Source of the DNA: Tannerella serpentiformis
Lineage (GTDB): Bacteria; Bacteroidota; Bacteroidia; Bacteroidales; Tannerellaceae
Reading direction: 5' to 3'
DNA length: 64,000 nt
Assembly (NCBI RefSeq): GCF_003033925.1
Contig: NZ_CP028365.1
Location: forward strand, 930,001 to 994,000
The translations under genes and the position numbers were made by a program. Below are positions 53,435 through 62,687 of the stretch, piece after piece (positions within the stretch are counted from its first letter, which is position 1; each line of letters opens with the position of its first letter). The notes below the pieces were generated by a model. The model ran no database searches. It saw only the letters and a program-made list of their open reading frames with translations, and was not told where the DNA came from.

Positions 53435-53442
53435 TACTTTTG
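53435..53442 (+). promoter_or_regulatory. -7 promoter box of the zeta-toxin pair
   Basis: TACTTTTG, a TAnnTTTG match, 22 bp before the GTG start of the zeta-like gene. Confidence 0.65.
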
Positions 53443-53464
53443 CGTCAAGTAATCCCCCAGAACA

Positions 53465-54040
53465 GTGCCCTACTTATACATCATATCCGGCTGCAACGGC
53501 GCCGGTAAAACGACCGCCTCCTACACCATCCTGCCCGAAATGTTAGGATGCAAGGAGTTCGTCAATTCCGACGAAATCGCGAAGGGATTGTCGCCCTTTA
53601 ACGCCGATAATATCGCCGTAGCGGTAGAGGCCAGCCGGATCATGTACAGGCGCATCCGGGAATTGGTGGCCGCCAACAAGACGTTTGCATTAGAGACGAC
53701 CCTAGCCAGCCGTTCGATAGCCAAACTGCTACAGAATGCGCAGGAAAAGAGCTATTACGTGACCCTGCTCTACTTCTGGCTGAACACGCCGGACTTGGCC
53801 GTAGAGCGCGTACGTAACCGAGTAGCATCGGGCGGCCACAATGTCACCGAAAGCACCGTTAGGCGGCGCTACACGGCGGGTATTCAGAACCTGTTCCAGC
53901 TCTACATCCCCATCTGCGACTATTGGATGATCACGGACAATTCCCTCTCGCCGATGGAGGTGATCGCTAAGGGCTTCAAGAACGGAAAGAGAGAGATCTA
54001 TAACCCTGTTGTTTATAATAAATTGGAAACTTATGAATGA
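53465..54040 (+). CDS. Zeta toxin family P-loop kinase
   Basis: A 191-residue protein starting at GTG. Walker A GCNGAGKT is at residues 9-16, NSDEIAKGLSPFN at about 38-50, LETTLASRS at about 76-84 and a C-terminal YYxxYD-like segment (YIPICDYWMITDNS). Related zeta/PezT enzymes phosphorylate UDP-N-acetylglucosamine; small stand-alone versions like this one (COG4185) are poorly characterised. The gene overlaps a 51-residue partner by 8 bp, in toxin-first order, the reverse of the classical epsilon-zeta operon. Confidence 0.88.
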   Translation: MPYLYIISGCNGAGKTTASYTILPEMLGCKEFVNSDEIAKGLSPFNADNIAVAVEASRIMYRRIRELVAANKTFALETTLASRSIAKLLQNAQEKSYYVTLLYFWLNTPDLAVERVRNRVASGGHNVTESTVRRRYTAGIQNLFQLYIPICDYWMITDNSLSPMEVIAKGFKNGKREIYNPVVYNKLETYE

Positions 54041-54188
54041 ACGAGAGTTGAGCAAGTTTGAAGAGAACGTGGTGAAAGGTGCGAGTTTGGCCTTCCAACG
54101 TTTGGTGAAGAAGAGAAAGGAAGAGAACGGCGAGCTGGTCTTCGCTCGAAACGGACGGATCTTTAAGGTGAAAGCCGTTGATCTATAA
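54033..54188 (+). CDS. Small partner (putative antitoxin) of the zeta-like kinase
   Basis: A 51-residue protein: MNERELSKFEENVVKGAS, LAFQRLVKKRKEENGELVF, ARNGRIFKVKAVDL. The amphipathic N-terminal helix, basic middle and short beta end look like the small proteins that accompany zeta-like kinases in other bacteria. It starts 8 bp inside the kinase gene (ATG at 54033, kinase stop at 54038-54040), so translation is coupled. An antitoxin role is inference from pairing. Confidence 0.72.
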   Translation: MNERELSKFEENVVKGASLAFQRLVKKRKEENGELVFARNGRIFKVKAVDL

Positions 54189-54267
54189 TTACTCTTTCCC
54201 TAACAAGAGGGAGATCTCGTTCTTTCAGCCCCCCTTTTTAAGGCAAAGCGTTTCTCTCCGGGGTGTC

Positions 54268-54301
54268 GGCGTAAGTGTTTATCACGCTTACGCCTTTTTT
54301 A
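54268..54301 (+). terminator. Intrinsic terminator after the zeta pair
   Basis: GGCGTAAG, loop, CTTACGCC, followed by TTTTTT. About 80 bp after the small partner stop. Confidence 0.85.
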
Positions 54302-54354
54302 TGTCCGCACGGAGGCGAGATGGCCGATTATCCCGCATGTATGGGGGCGCATGA

Positions 54355-54628
54355 AGTGCTCCGACGGGCGTCGAAGGAGAAAACCCTCAGGGTTCACAGC
54401 TCCGACGGGCGTCGAAGGGGAAAACCCTCAGGGTTCACAGCTCCGACGAGCGTCGAAGGAGGAAACCCTCAGGGTTCACAGCTCCGACGAGCGTCGAAGG
54501 AGGAAACCCTCAGGGTTCATGGCTCCGACGGGCGTCGAAGGGGAAAACCCTCAGGGTTCACGGCTCCGACGGGCGTCGAAGGAGGAAACCCTCAGGGTTC
54601 GCGGCTCCGACGAGCGTCGAAGGAAGAG
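54355..54628. repeat. 41-bp tandem array, family G
   Basis: Nearly seven copies of a 41-bp unit: CTCCGACGGGCGTCGAAGG, then RGRAAACCCTCAGGGTTCAY. CCGACGGGCG starts at 54361, 54402, 54443 and 54484, each 41 bp apart. Two dyads per unit: CGACG-GG-CGTCG and AACCCT-C-AGGGTT. Two alternating subtypes (GGCGTC and GAGCGTC) are mixed. It sits between the zeta pair and a small membrane protein gene (convergent). Confidence 0.95.
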
Positions 54629-54632
54629 GACG

Positions 54633-54815
54633 CTACCGGTCCTTGTGCCGCCGATTCTTGTAGAGGGGCACGAAGACGATGACGCCCGAGGCGATGATGG
54701 TGAAGACGGTCATGAAGTCCACCGTCGGGCTGTACCGGAGGAGCATGTAGACCAAAAGGAACCACAGAAAAAGGATGCACACGGCTTGGGTGTTGCTGAT
54801 CTTACGACGGGGCAT
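54633..54815 (-). CDS. Small two-helix membrane protein
   Basis: A 60-residue protein (starts MPRRKISNTQ) with two hydrophobic helices (about 11-28 and 35-51) and basic ends (YKNRRHKDR). Positive-inside features at both ends predict both termini in the cytoplasm. Family not recognised. Its 3' end touches the 41-bp array. Confidence 0.72.
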   Translation of the reverse strand: MPRRKISNTQAVCILFLWFLLVYMLLRYSPTVDFMTVFTIIASGVIVFVPLYKNRRHKDR

Positions 54816-54859
54816 GATGAGGTACGTTTTGGAGTTGTTTACGAGGGATCGAAGAGAGG

Positions 54860-54940
54860 AATGTGTACCCTAAAGTGGGGTTTCGGGTACATATCGATGA
54901 GAATATGTACCCCAAAGTGGGGTTTCGGGTACATGTTGCG
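54860..54940. repeat. Two-unit 42-bp repeat, family H
   Basis: GTACCC starts at 54865 and 54907, exactly 42 bp apart. Each unit is a dyad: GTACCC(C/T)AAA, GTGGGG, TTTCGGGTAC. This is the shortest of the 42-bp arrays and sits between the small membrane gene and the Fic gene. Confidence 0.85.
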
Positions 54941-54952
54941 GAGACGAATCGA

Positions 54953-56083
54953 TCATGAAAAGGGGAGGCTGTGGTTGACAAAGAGATTGACCAGTGAGGC
55001 ATTGATGTAATAATTGGAACGTCCGACTTTTATCCGTTCCAATAGTCCGTTTTCGACGATCAAATCCAAGTATTTAGCGGCCGTCTTCCGTCCCACACCC
55101 ATGTCCTGCTGGAGGTACTCAATCTTGGTATAAGGATGGAAGAAAAGGTTGTTGAGCAGCTCGTGCTTGTAGGCTTTGGCAAAGAGCGGACGTAGATGCT
55201 GCTTGTATTTGGCCATGAGCATCGATATGCCTTCAACGAGCCGGATAGTCTGTTCCGAAGTAACCTCGACGCCTTTGAGCAGAAAGAGTATCCATTCCTC
55301 CCAAGCGGCGAGGTGGGCAACAGTGTCACCCTGCGTGTCACGGACATGTTGTATCAGCCGGTAGTATGTGCCCTTGTTATGGGTGATGTAACGACTGAGG
55401 TAAAGAATGGGGAGATCCAGCAGGCCGTTGATCACGAGATAGAGCACAGAGATGACGCGACCGGTACGACCGTTGCCGTCGTAGAAGGGGTGGATGCTTT
55501 CAAATTGGTGATGAATGACGGCCATTTTGATCAGTGGGTCGACGTCGTGCAGCGTGGGGTCATTGATGTATTGCTCCAGATTGTCCATCAATCGCTGAAT
55601 TTCGCCGTTGTCTTGCGGTGGGATGTAGACAATTTCATCGGCATCATTCCTCAGTGTGGTACCAGGCACGGCACGAAAGCCAGCGCTGTTTTTGACCAGT
55701 TCCGCTTGTATCTGCTGTATATCATTCAGCGTGAGCAAGCCCTTCTTCCTTGCTGAGAAGAAGCCGCTTTGCAGGGATTGACGATAGTTCAGCACCTCTT
55801 TCGTCGAGGCGTTGATGACTACGTCCCTCATAGCTAAGTCGGCACGATAGAGCTCATCGTTGGTGGTGACGATGTTTTCCACCTCGGAGCTATCCTTGGC
55901 TTCTTGCAGCGTCAGGGTATTGATCAGGATTTGCTCGTTGGGGATCGTGCGGGCGACACCTTTGAGTTCAGCCAATCGACGGTGCGAGAGGCTGAGCTGC
56001 CTGAGGACGGCCTTCGTCTCCAAGTCGAAGGGAAGAGGCAGCATAGGGAGCTGATAGGTGCATGTCATTTTATCTTGTGTCAT
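54953..56083 (-). CDS. Fic family protein, class II (self-inhibited)
   Basis: A 376-residue Fic protein that likely transfers AMP from ATP to target hydroxyls. The active-site loop HPFYDGNGRTGR is at residues 198-209 (catalytic His198). Upstream, SSEVEN (65-70) fits the inhibitory helix [S/T]xxxE[G/N], which in class II Fic enzymes lies in the same chain and blocks ATP binding. A C-terminal winged-helix-like region (about 300-376, LQQDMGVGRKTAAKYLDLIVENGLL) follows. Target unknown. It lies 10 bp downstream of the regulator gene and may be cotranscribed with it. Confidence 0.93.
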   Translation of the reverse strand: MTQDKMTCTYQLPMLPLPFDLETKAVLRQLSLSHRRLAELKGVARTIPNEQILINTLTLQEAKDSSEVENIVTTNDELYRADLAMRDVVINASTKEVLNYRQSLQSGFFSARKKGLLTLNDIQQIQAELVKNSAGFRAVPGTTLRNDADEIVYIPPQDNGEIQRLMDNLEQYINDPTLHDVDPLIKMAVIHHQFESIHPFYDGNGRTGRVISVLYLVINGLLDLPILYLSRYITHNKGTYYRLIQHVRDTQGDTVAHLAAWEEWILFLLKGVEVTSEQTIRLVEGISMLMAKYKQHLRPLFAKAYKHELLNNLFFHPYTKIEYLQQDMGVGRKTAAKYLDLIVENGLLERIKVGRSNYYINASLVNLFVNHSLPFS

Positions 56084-56093
56084 ACGGTTGAGA

Positions 56094-56972
56094 TCACTTC
56101 ACCTCCGGGATGAGGCGGTGGGTGATGGCGTAGAAGGTGAGGCCGGGCGTGGTTTTGATGCCCAGCTTGGCGGTGATGTTCTTGCGGTGCGTCAGGACGG
56201 TGTTGACGCTGACGTAGAGGCGGGCGGCGATCTCTTTGTTCGTCAGACCTTCGACAATGAGGCGGAGGACGTCCTTCTCGCGCTCTGAGAGGCTGTTGCT
56301 CTCGTCGTCGATCATGGGCAGGAGGATGCGGTGGCGGATACGGTTATGCTGGCGGATGTCGCGGCCGAGGGTGTCGATAGCGAAGAGGACGGCGTAGCAG
56401 AGGTTCTCGTCGTAGGCTCCGGAGAGGTGCTTGAGCATGATATGGCGCATATCGTCGAGGGTGGCTTGGATGGCCTCGTCGTCGTCAGAGGTGGGCTTGA
56501 GACGTGGGCGGCGGCGACTCTTCGTATCGGAGGGGGTGAGTAGCAGGGGGAACCACTCTCGCTCGTCGGCCTCGATGCGTCGGCGGAGGCCCTCCTTGAA
56601 GCTGGCGAACATGTCACCCAGAAGGCGCAGGGAGGTGTTGTCCGAGGCGTGGAGGAAGAAGTGGAGGTGGCGCTCGATGTTGGGCAACTGGTTCTGGAGA
56701 TAGTAGAGGTTGGTCTTCTTCAGATAGTCGATGATCTGCGAGAGGTGGAAGTTCTGGAGCTTCTTCTCCGGGAAATAGTCTTCGTTGATGAAGGTGTTGA
56801 CGATGGTGAGGAAGAAGTCCGGGTCTACGTTGTACGCATCGCAGACGGCCTTGACCGTGTCGTCGCCCACGCCGAGGCGAATGCCGAAGCGATTGACGAC
56901 GGGCACGAGTGCGAGGTGACTCTCTATCGCCTCGCTCATCTTCATGTTGGCGTAGACCAGGGTCATGGTCAA
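56094..56972 (-). CDS. LuxR-type regulator with ScdA/hemerythrin-like N-terminal region
   Basis: A 292-residue regulator. Residues about 22-60 (VPVVNRFGIRLGVGDDTVKAVCDAYNV) resemble the N-terminal domain of ScdA/YtfE/RIC repair proteins, but the usual CC pair is absent. Residues about 75-215 fit a hemerythrin-like four-helix bundle in which most iron ligands look replaced: KTNLYYL where RIC has THHxYL, RRRIEADEREWFP, and DIRQHNRIRHRILLP. Residues about 225-290 are a LuxR/GerE helix-turn-helix (LSEREKDVLRLIVEGLTNKEIAARLYVSVNTV). Related Porphyromonas regulators exist. It could sense redox, nitric oxide or metal state, but the ligand loss makes direct iron binding doubtful. Confidence 0.82.
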   Translation of the reverse strand: MTMTLVYANMKMSEAIESHLALVPVVNRFGIRLGVGDDTVKAVCDAYNVDPDFFLTIVNTFINEDYFPEKKLQNFHLSQIIDYLKKTNLYYLQNQLPNIERHLHFFLHASDNTSLRLLGDMFASFKEGLRRRIEADEREWFPLLLTPSDTKSRRRPRLKPTSDDDEAIQATLDDMRHIMLKHLSGAYDENLCYAVLFAIDTLGRDIRQHNRIRHRILLPMIDDESNSLSEREKDVLRLIVEGLTNKEIAARLYVSVNTVLTHRKNITAKLGIKTTPGLTFYAITHRLIPEVK

Positions 56973-57023
56973 TTACTCATTTCAAATTACACGGCGGAAG
57001 GGGGAGCATGCTACATAATAAAC

Positions 57024-57063
57024 AGAAGAGCTACGGGGCTTTGCTGACTCTCGTAGCTCTTCT
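57024..57063 (-). terminator. Hairpin after fbp
   Basis: AGAAGAGCTACG (57024-57035) and its exact complement (57052-57063). It lies 22 bp beyond the fbp stop. The following T run is weak (TGTTTATTATG), so it is a probable rather than ideal terminator. Confidence 0.65.
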
Positions 57064-57084
57064 CTCTTTAATGGGCAGCGCGAA

Positions 57085-58098
57085 TCACTCGGGGGCGTTA
57101 CGCATGAACTCTTCCACCTTCTCGACCATCTTCCGACTGCCGCAGAAGAAGGGTGTACGCTGATGCAGCTCCGTGGGCTCGATGTCGAGGATGCGACGGA
57201 AGCCATCCGAAGCCTTACCGCCAGCCTGCTCCGTGAGGAAGGCCATCGGGTTGCACTCGTAGAGCAAACGCAGCTTGCCACGTGGCGATTGCGAGGTGGA
57301 GGGGTAGATGTAGATGCCCCCCTTGATCATGTTACGATGGAAGTCGGCCACCAGCGAACCGATGTAGCGCGAGGTGTAGGGCCGATTCTCCTCCTCCCGT
57401 TGGCAGTACTTGATGTAGTCCTTCACGCCCTGGGGGAACTTGATGTAGTTGCCCTCGTTGATGGAGTAGATCTTGCCGTCTTCGGGGAAGCGCATGTTGG
57501 GGTTGGAGAGGTAGTAGCTGCCCAGCGAGGGGTCGAGGGTGAAGCCGTTGACGCCGTTGCCGGTGGTGTAGACCAGCATGGTGGACGAGCCGTAGATGAT
57601 GTATCCAGCGGCCACTTGGTTCGTCCCCTTTTGCAGGAAGTCCTCCAGCTGCACGGGGGTGCCGGCGGGGGTGATACGGCGATAGATGGAAAAGATCGTC
57701 CCCACGGACACGTTCACGTCGATGTTTGACGACCCGTCCAGCGGATCCATCAGCACGACATACTTGCTCAGTTCGGCGTTAGCGCCGCTCCGAATCTCAA
57801 TAAAGTCGTCATTCTCCTCCGAGGCCACACCGCAGACCACCTCGCGCTGCGAGAGGGCATTGATAAAGATCTCGTTGGCGATGACGTCCAACTTCTGCTG
57901 TTCCTCGCCCTGCACGTTGCGGTTGCCCGCCTCGCCCAGCACGTTGGTGATACCCGCTTTGTTAATGAAGCGGTTCACCATCTTGGAGGCGATCTGGATA
58001 CAGCTGATCAAGCGGGAGAATTCGCCAGATGAATATTTGAAATCCATCTGCTTCTCGATAATGAACTCACCCAAGGTCGGTAAACTTTGCTCTTTCAT
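57085..58098 (-). CDS. fbp: Fructose-1,6-bisphosphatase, class I
   Basis: A 337-residue class I FBPase for gluconeogenesis. Metal-binding [11 protein letters not shown] and [23 protein letters not shown], and a C-terminal [29 protein letters not shown]. The ATG at 58098 ([13 protein letters not shown]) gives the family length; an upstream Met would add nine residues. It is divergent from groES across a 466-bp gap. Confidence 0.97.
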   Translation of the reverse strand: MKEQSLPTLGEFIIEKQMDFKYSSGEFSRLISCIQIASKMVNRFINKAGITNVLGEAGNRNVQGEEQQKLDVIANEIFINALSQREVVCGVASEENDDFIEIRSGANAELSKYVVLMDPLDGSSNIDVNVSVGTIFSIYRRITPAGTPVQLEDFLQKGTNQVAAGYIIYGSSTMLVYTTGNGVNGFTLDPSLGSYYLSNPNMRFPEDGKIYSINEGNYIKFPQGVKDYIKYCQREEENRPYTSRYIGSLVADFHRNMIKGGIYIYPSTSQSPRGKLRLLYECNPMAFLTEQAGGKASDGFRRILDIEPTELHQRTPFFCGSRKMVEKVEEFMRNAPE

Positions 58099-58224
58099 TT
58101 CGGTATTTTTTTGATTGCCGGGCAAAGAAGCGCCTTTTTTTCTCCATTGACAACTGTTAGCGGGATAAAAGCTCTGCGTCTTGGCTCATTGACATTCGTC
58201 GGAAGCCACACGTCGGCTTTTTCG

Positions 58225-58290
58225 ACGCTCTGTCTGTAGACAAATAGCTATTTATATGCGTTTCTCAGACTATTATCCGCAGGCAGAGGC
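58225..58290. repeat. Two-unit relic of array family F
   Basis: TGTCTGTAGACAAA (centre near 58236) and TTATCCGCAGGCAGAG (centre near 58278) stand 42 bp apart with AT-rich text between. Both resemble the 50.9-kb dyads. Confidence 0.55.
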
Positions 58291-58564
58291 TTGAAAAACG
58301 CCTTTCAGACGCCAGCGCCAATAGTCAATGAGTCGCGCGAAGCATTTCCTGACACATCGCCTCCGGAATACTGACACATTGTCCGACCTTCAACTGCGTA
58401 AACGACTGCAATATGACACGTGCACTCGCCGCAGACATCCGCAGCACAAGGCACGGGCAAGTTTGGCATGGTATTCGCAAGAAAGGGGCCGTGTCGCTCC
58501 TAAGCGAGGCGAGCGACAAGAGAAATGAACATCATAATCAGTAACAATAAATACAGGAACAATC
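58291..58564. other. groES upstream region
   Basis: No gene and no CIRCE operator (TTAGCACTC/GAGTGCTAA) was seen before groES, so HrcA control is not evident. No convincing TAnnTTTG box was found either; the promoter is unresolved. The stretch close to the start is AT-rich (CATAATCAGTAACAATAAAT). Confidence 0.5.
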
Positions 58565-58834
58565 ATGAATGTAAAGCCATTAGCAGACAGAGTGCTGGTT
58601 AAGCCAGCAGAAGCTGAAGAGAAGACGGCGAGCGGTATCATCATCCCCGACTCGGCCAAGGAGAAACCCCTCAAGGGCGAGATCATCGCCGCAGGTAAAG
58701 GCACAAAGGATGAGGAGATGGTGCTCAAACCGGGTGACCATGTGCTCTACGGCAAGTATGCCGGTACGGAGATCGAACTCGAGGGCACGAAGTACCTCAT
58801 CATGCGCCAATCGGACGTTTTGGCCATCATCTAA
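58565..58834 (+). CDS. groES: Co-chaperonin GroES
   Basis: An 89-residue Gro[16 protein letters not shown], the mobile loop [23 protein letters not shown] and [18 protein letters not shown]. Caps GroEL. It is 39 bp upstream of groEL. Confidence 0.98.
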   Translation: MNVKPLADRVLVKPAEAEEKTASGIIIPDSAKEKPLKGEIIAAGKGTKDEEMVLKPGDHVLYGKYAGTEIELEGTKYLIMRQSDVLAII

Positions 58835-58861
58835 ATCACAGAATCACAAACAAAAGAGTAA

Positions 58862-60514
<1,653 letters not shown>

Positions 60515-60577
60515 TCCATAGCCCTCAAGCCATCCCGAGAGAGAGACTTTTTCGTATTGAAATAAGTTGGTTCAGTA

Positions 60578-60623
60578 AGAGCTGCCTGCCGTGCTGTAAA
60601 GCGCTGCGGGCAGCTCTGTTTTT
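60578..60623 (+). terminator. Terminator of groES-groEL
   Basis: AGAGCTGCC...GGCAGCTCT stem around a 22-nt loop, followed by GTTTTTAG. It immediately precedes the left end of the MITE-like element. Confidence 0.8.
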
Positions 60624-60835
60624 AGAAGGCTGTTTGGAATTTATTTCGGGGGCTACCCTAGAGCATGTTTCTGATGATCTTGTTTCATCATTTGACGAGC
60701 ATAGCCAGCTCGTGTGAGGATTAATGATGGAACAAAAGGGCAGAAACAGGCCTCGATAGACCCGAAACAAGAAAGGAGGATCCGCCTAAGCAGCTCCATA
60801 AAACAATCACTCAATAAATTCCCAACAGCTTCTTA
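60623..60835. mobile_element. MITE-like palindromic element, about 213 bp
   Basis: The ends are imperfect terminal inverted repeats of about 23 bp (left TAGAAGGCTGTTTGGAAT..., right the complement of AATTCCCAACAGCTTCTTA). Inside, GTTTCTG...TTGTTTCATCAT pairs with ATGATGGAACAAAA...CAGAAAC, and ACGAGC pairs with GCTCGT at the centre. So the whole segment can fold into one long hairpin. No transposase is encoded. It fits a non-autonomous MITE, squeezed between the groEL terminator and the last codons of the lipoprotein gene. No clear target-site duplication was identified. Confidence 0.78.
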
Positions 60836-60841
60836 GGCACA

Positions 60842-61957
60842 CTATTTCTTCTTCAGTAGTGCCTCCAAGGCCCGACGCAGCTCAATGCCATTGTCTGTCT
60901 TGAGGACGATTGTCCCGCTACGATCGATCAGGAAGCAGCGGGGCAGTGCGTTGACGTTGTACGCCTCTAAGACACGGATGGACTGCCCAGCGGAGTCGGT
61001 GAAGACGTTCCAGTGTGTCGTGTCGGTACGCATTTGGCTACGCACGTCGCTTGGGGTCTCATCAAGGCTAACAAGAGCCACAGCGACGTCTTGGCGCGAG
61101 AAGTCGGCTTGGATCTTATCTAAGAGTAGCTTCTCCGTCTTGCAGAGGTCGCACCAGGCGGCGGTGAAGGCCAGCACTAAGTTGCGACCCGCGAAGGAGT
61201 CACGGGTGAGCGTCGCACCGTAGACATTGCGCAGGGTGAAGTCCGGCGCCTTAGCCCCGACCATGGTGTGCATAGCCCGCTCACAGTAAGCACGGAGGTT
61301 GCGCAGGGTACGCGTGTTCTCCAGCTTGGGACTGAGGGTGCCGATCATCTTTTCGGCACGCGTAGGGTCTTCGGGGTCGAGGATATAGTCGCGGATAAGG
61401 ATGGCTGAGGCCTCGTCTTTGGGGTGTTTATGGATGAAGTTTTCGGCCATCTGGGCCAGCTCATGGTCGATGTTAGCCAGCCGTGGAAGGTGTTCCGCCC
61501 GACTCGCCTCGGCGGCTCGTCCCGCGTCGGCCTCGGTGAGGGCAGCACCGGAGAGCTCCGTCTTCTCCTTGAGCAGCGTGGCAGCCTGCTTACGAAAGTC
61601 GGAGAGCAAGTCGTTGGTACGCGTACCCCTCACCTGTAGGGTAAGCGGATAGCGAGCGTCGCCGGTGACGGTGATCTTTCGTCCCGGCTCCAAATAGATG
61701 GTAATGCCCTCTTTATGATTCTCGAAATAGACCGTAAGCTGGTCGAACTGCCCCTCGTCGCGTGTGATCTGCACAGGCTTTCCAGGACGATAAACGACCG
61801 TGTCGACCTGCTTGTGGTCATCCGACTCAAACACGGCGTAAAGGTTCTGTGTCTCCAAGTTGGACAGATCCAACTCCACCCGGTAGGTCGCTTTTTCGCC
61901 ACATGCACACAGCAACCAGGCCACACAACTGATGATATACAACTTCTTTAACGGCAT
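60842..61957 (-). CDS. TlpA-like thioredoxin-fold lipoprotein with DUF4369 domain
   Basis: A 371-residue lipoprotein: lipobox LCAC (Cys19). Residues about 25-130 are a DUF4369-type beta domain, about 130-235 a helical region, and about 240-371 an AhpC-TSA/TlpA thioredoxin domain with the redox pair CxxC in AAWCDLCKTEK, then VNALPRCFLIDRSGTIV. Such proteins are periplasmic thiol oxidoreductases in Bacteroidetes. A -7 box lies about 20 bp upstream. Its stop codon is just 6 bp from the MITE-like element. Confidence 0.9.
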   Translation of the reverse strand: MPLKKLYIISCVAWLLCACGEKATYRVELDLSNLETQNLYAVFESDDHKQVDTVVYRPGKPVQITRDEGQFDQLTVYFENHKEGITIYLEPGRKITVTGDARYPLTLQVRGTRTNDLLSDFRKQAATLLKEKTELSGAALTEADAGRAAEASRAEHLPRLANIDHELAQMAENFIHKHPKDEASAILIRDYILDPEDPTRAEKMIGTLSPKLENTRTLRNLRAYCERAMHTMVGAKAPDFTLRNVYGATLTRDSFAGRNLVLAFTAAWCDLCKTEKLLLDKIQADFSRQDVAVALVSLDETPSDVRSQMRTDTTHWNVFTDSAGQSIRVLEAYNVNALPRCFLIDRSGTIVLKTDNGIELRRALEALLKKK

Positions 61958-61976
61958 CTTACGTGAAAATTTGCCA

Positions 61977-61984
61977 CAAAGATA
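61977..61984 (-). promoter_or_regulatory. -7 promoter box for the TlpA-like gene
   Basis: Minus strand TATCTTTG (TAnnTTTG match), 19 bp before the start codon. Confidence 0.65.
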
Positions 61985-62082
61985 GTGCGCTTTTCGGTGG
62001 AGTCGAAAAAGATATTAAAGGGAATATAGCGATATGATCGTATCGTAATGGCAGACCAAAGTGGCAGATTCGTACACGCAAA

Positions 62083-62116
62083 AAAGGCCGGGCACCCCTT
62101 CGGATACCCGGCCTTT
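62083..62116. terminator. Bidirectional-looking hairpin
   Basis: AAAGGCCGGG and CCCGGCCTTT flank a short loop; an A run precedes it. On the minus strand a T run follows. It could end the transcript of the BACON gene. Confidence 0.6.
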
Positions 62117-62335
62117 CCGAAGCCTCGGAAACGTTCAGCGGCGTGTTTTGAGCCTTCCGACGCGTCGGAAACCCTCAGCGGCGCGTTTTTGAGCTTTCCG
62201 ACGCGTCGGAAACGTTCAGCGGTGTGTTTTTGAGCTTTCCGAGGCCTCGGAAACCTTCAGCGGCGCGTTTTTGAGCTTTCCGACGCGTCGGAAACGTTCA
62301 GCGGCGCGTTTTGACACTTTCCGAGGCCTCGGGGG
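62116..62335. repeat. 41-bp tandem array, family I
   Basis: Six units; TCCGA starts at 62116, 62156, 62197, 62238, 62279 and 62320 (40-41 bp apart). Each unit has a dyad TTTCCGACGCGTCGGAAA or its variant with GAGGCCTC in the centre, then CGTTCAGCGGCGCGTTTTTGA. The two dyad versions alternate. Located between the TlpA-like gene and the BACON gene (both minus). Confidence 0.94.
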
Positions 62336-62447
62336 CGTCTACGGACGCCCCGTTGAATTGTTGGTTTGTTGGGGCCCGGGGGCCCGTTTGATGTTGGTTT
62401 GTTGGGGCCTTGCAGCCCGTTGGTTTGTTGAGGTGGGTACCCGTGTA

Positions 62448-62562
62448 GGGGCGTATTACATACGCCCTACCAAACGGGCCCCACGGGCCCGAATGGATGG
62501 ACGCCGGGTATGTTCATTCATCCCTTGCGGGATGTTTGTGGGGCGTATGCGATACGCCCCTA
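62448..62562. repeat. REP-like palindrome doublet (62.5 kb)
   Basis: Cores at about 62448-62468 (one mismatch) and 62540-62560 in opposite orientation, 92 bp apart. The palindrome is the one of the 38-46 kb region, but the linker is different. Confidence 0.85.
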
Positions 62563-62687
62563 CACCGGGTACGTGCATTCGGGTCCCTTCGGGTACCCGG
62601 CCAGATTCGCCGGCGTCCGCAGACGCCCCGGCCAAACGTCTAAACGCCTAAACATCTCAACGGGGCGCAGCCCCAACAACTAAACAC

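Noticed and set aside
58291-58564. CIRCE operator for groES-groEL
   Set aside because: The inverted repeat TTAGCACTC-N9-GAGTGCTAA was looked for and not found.
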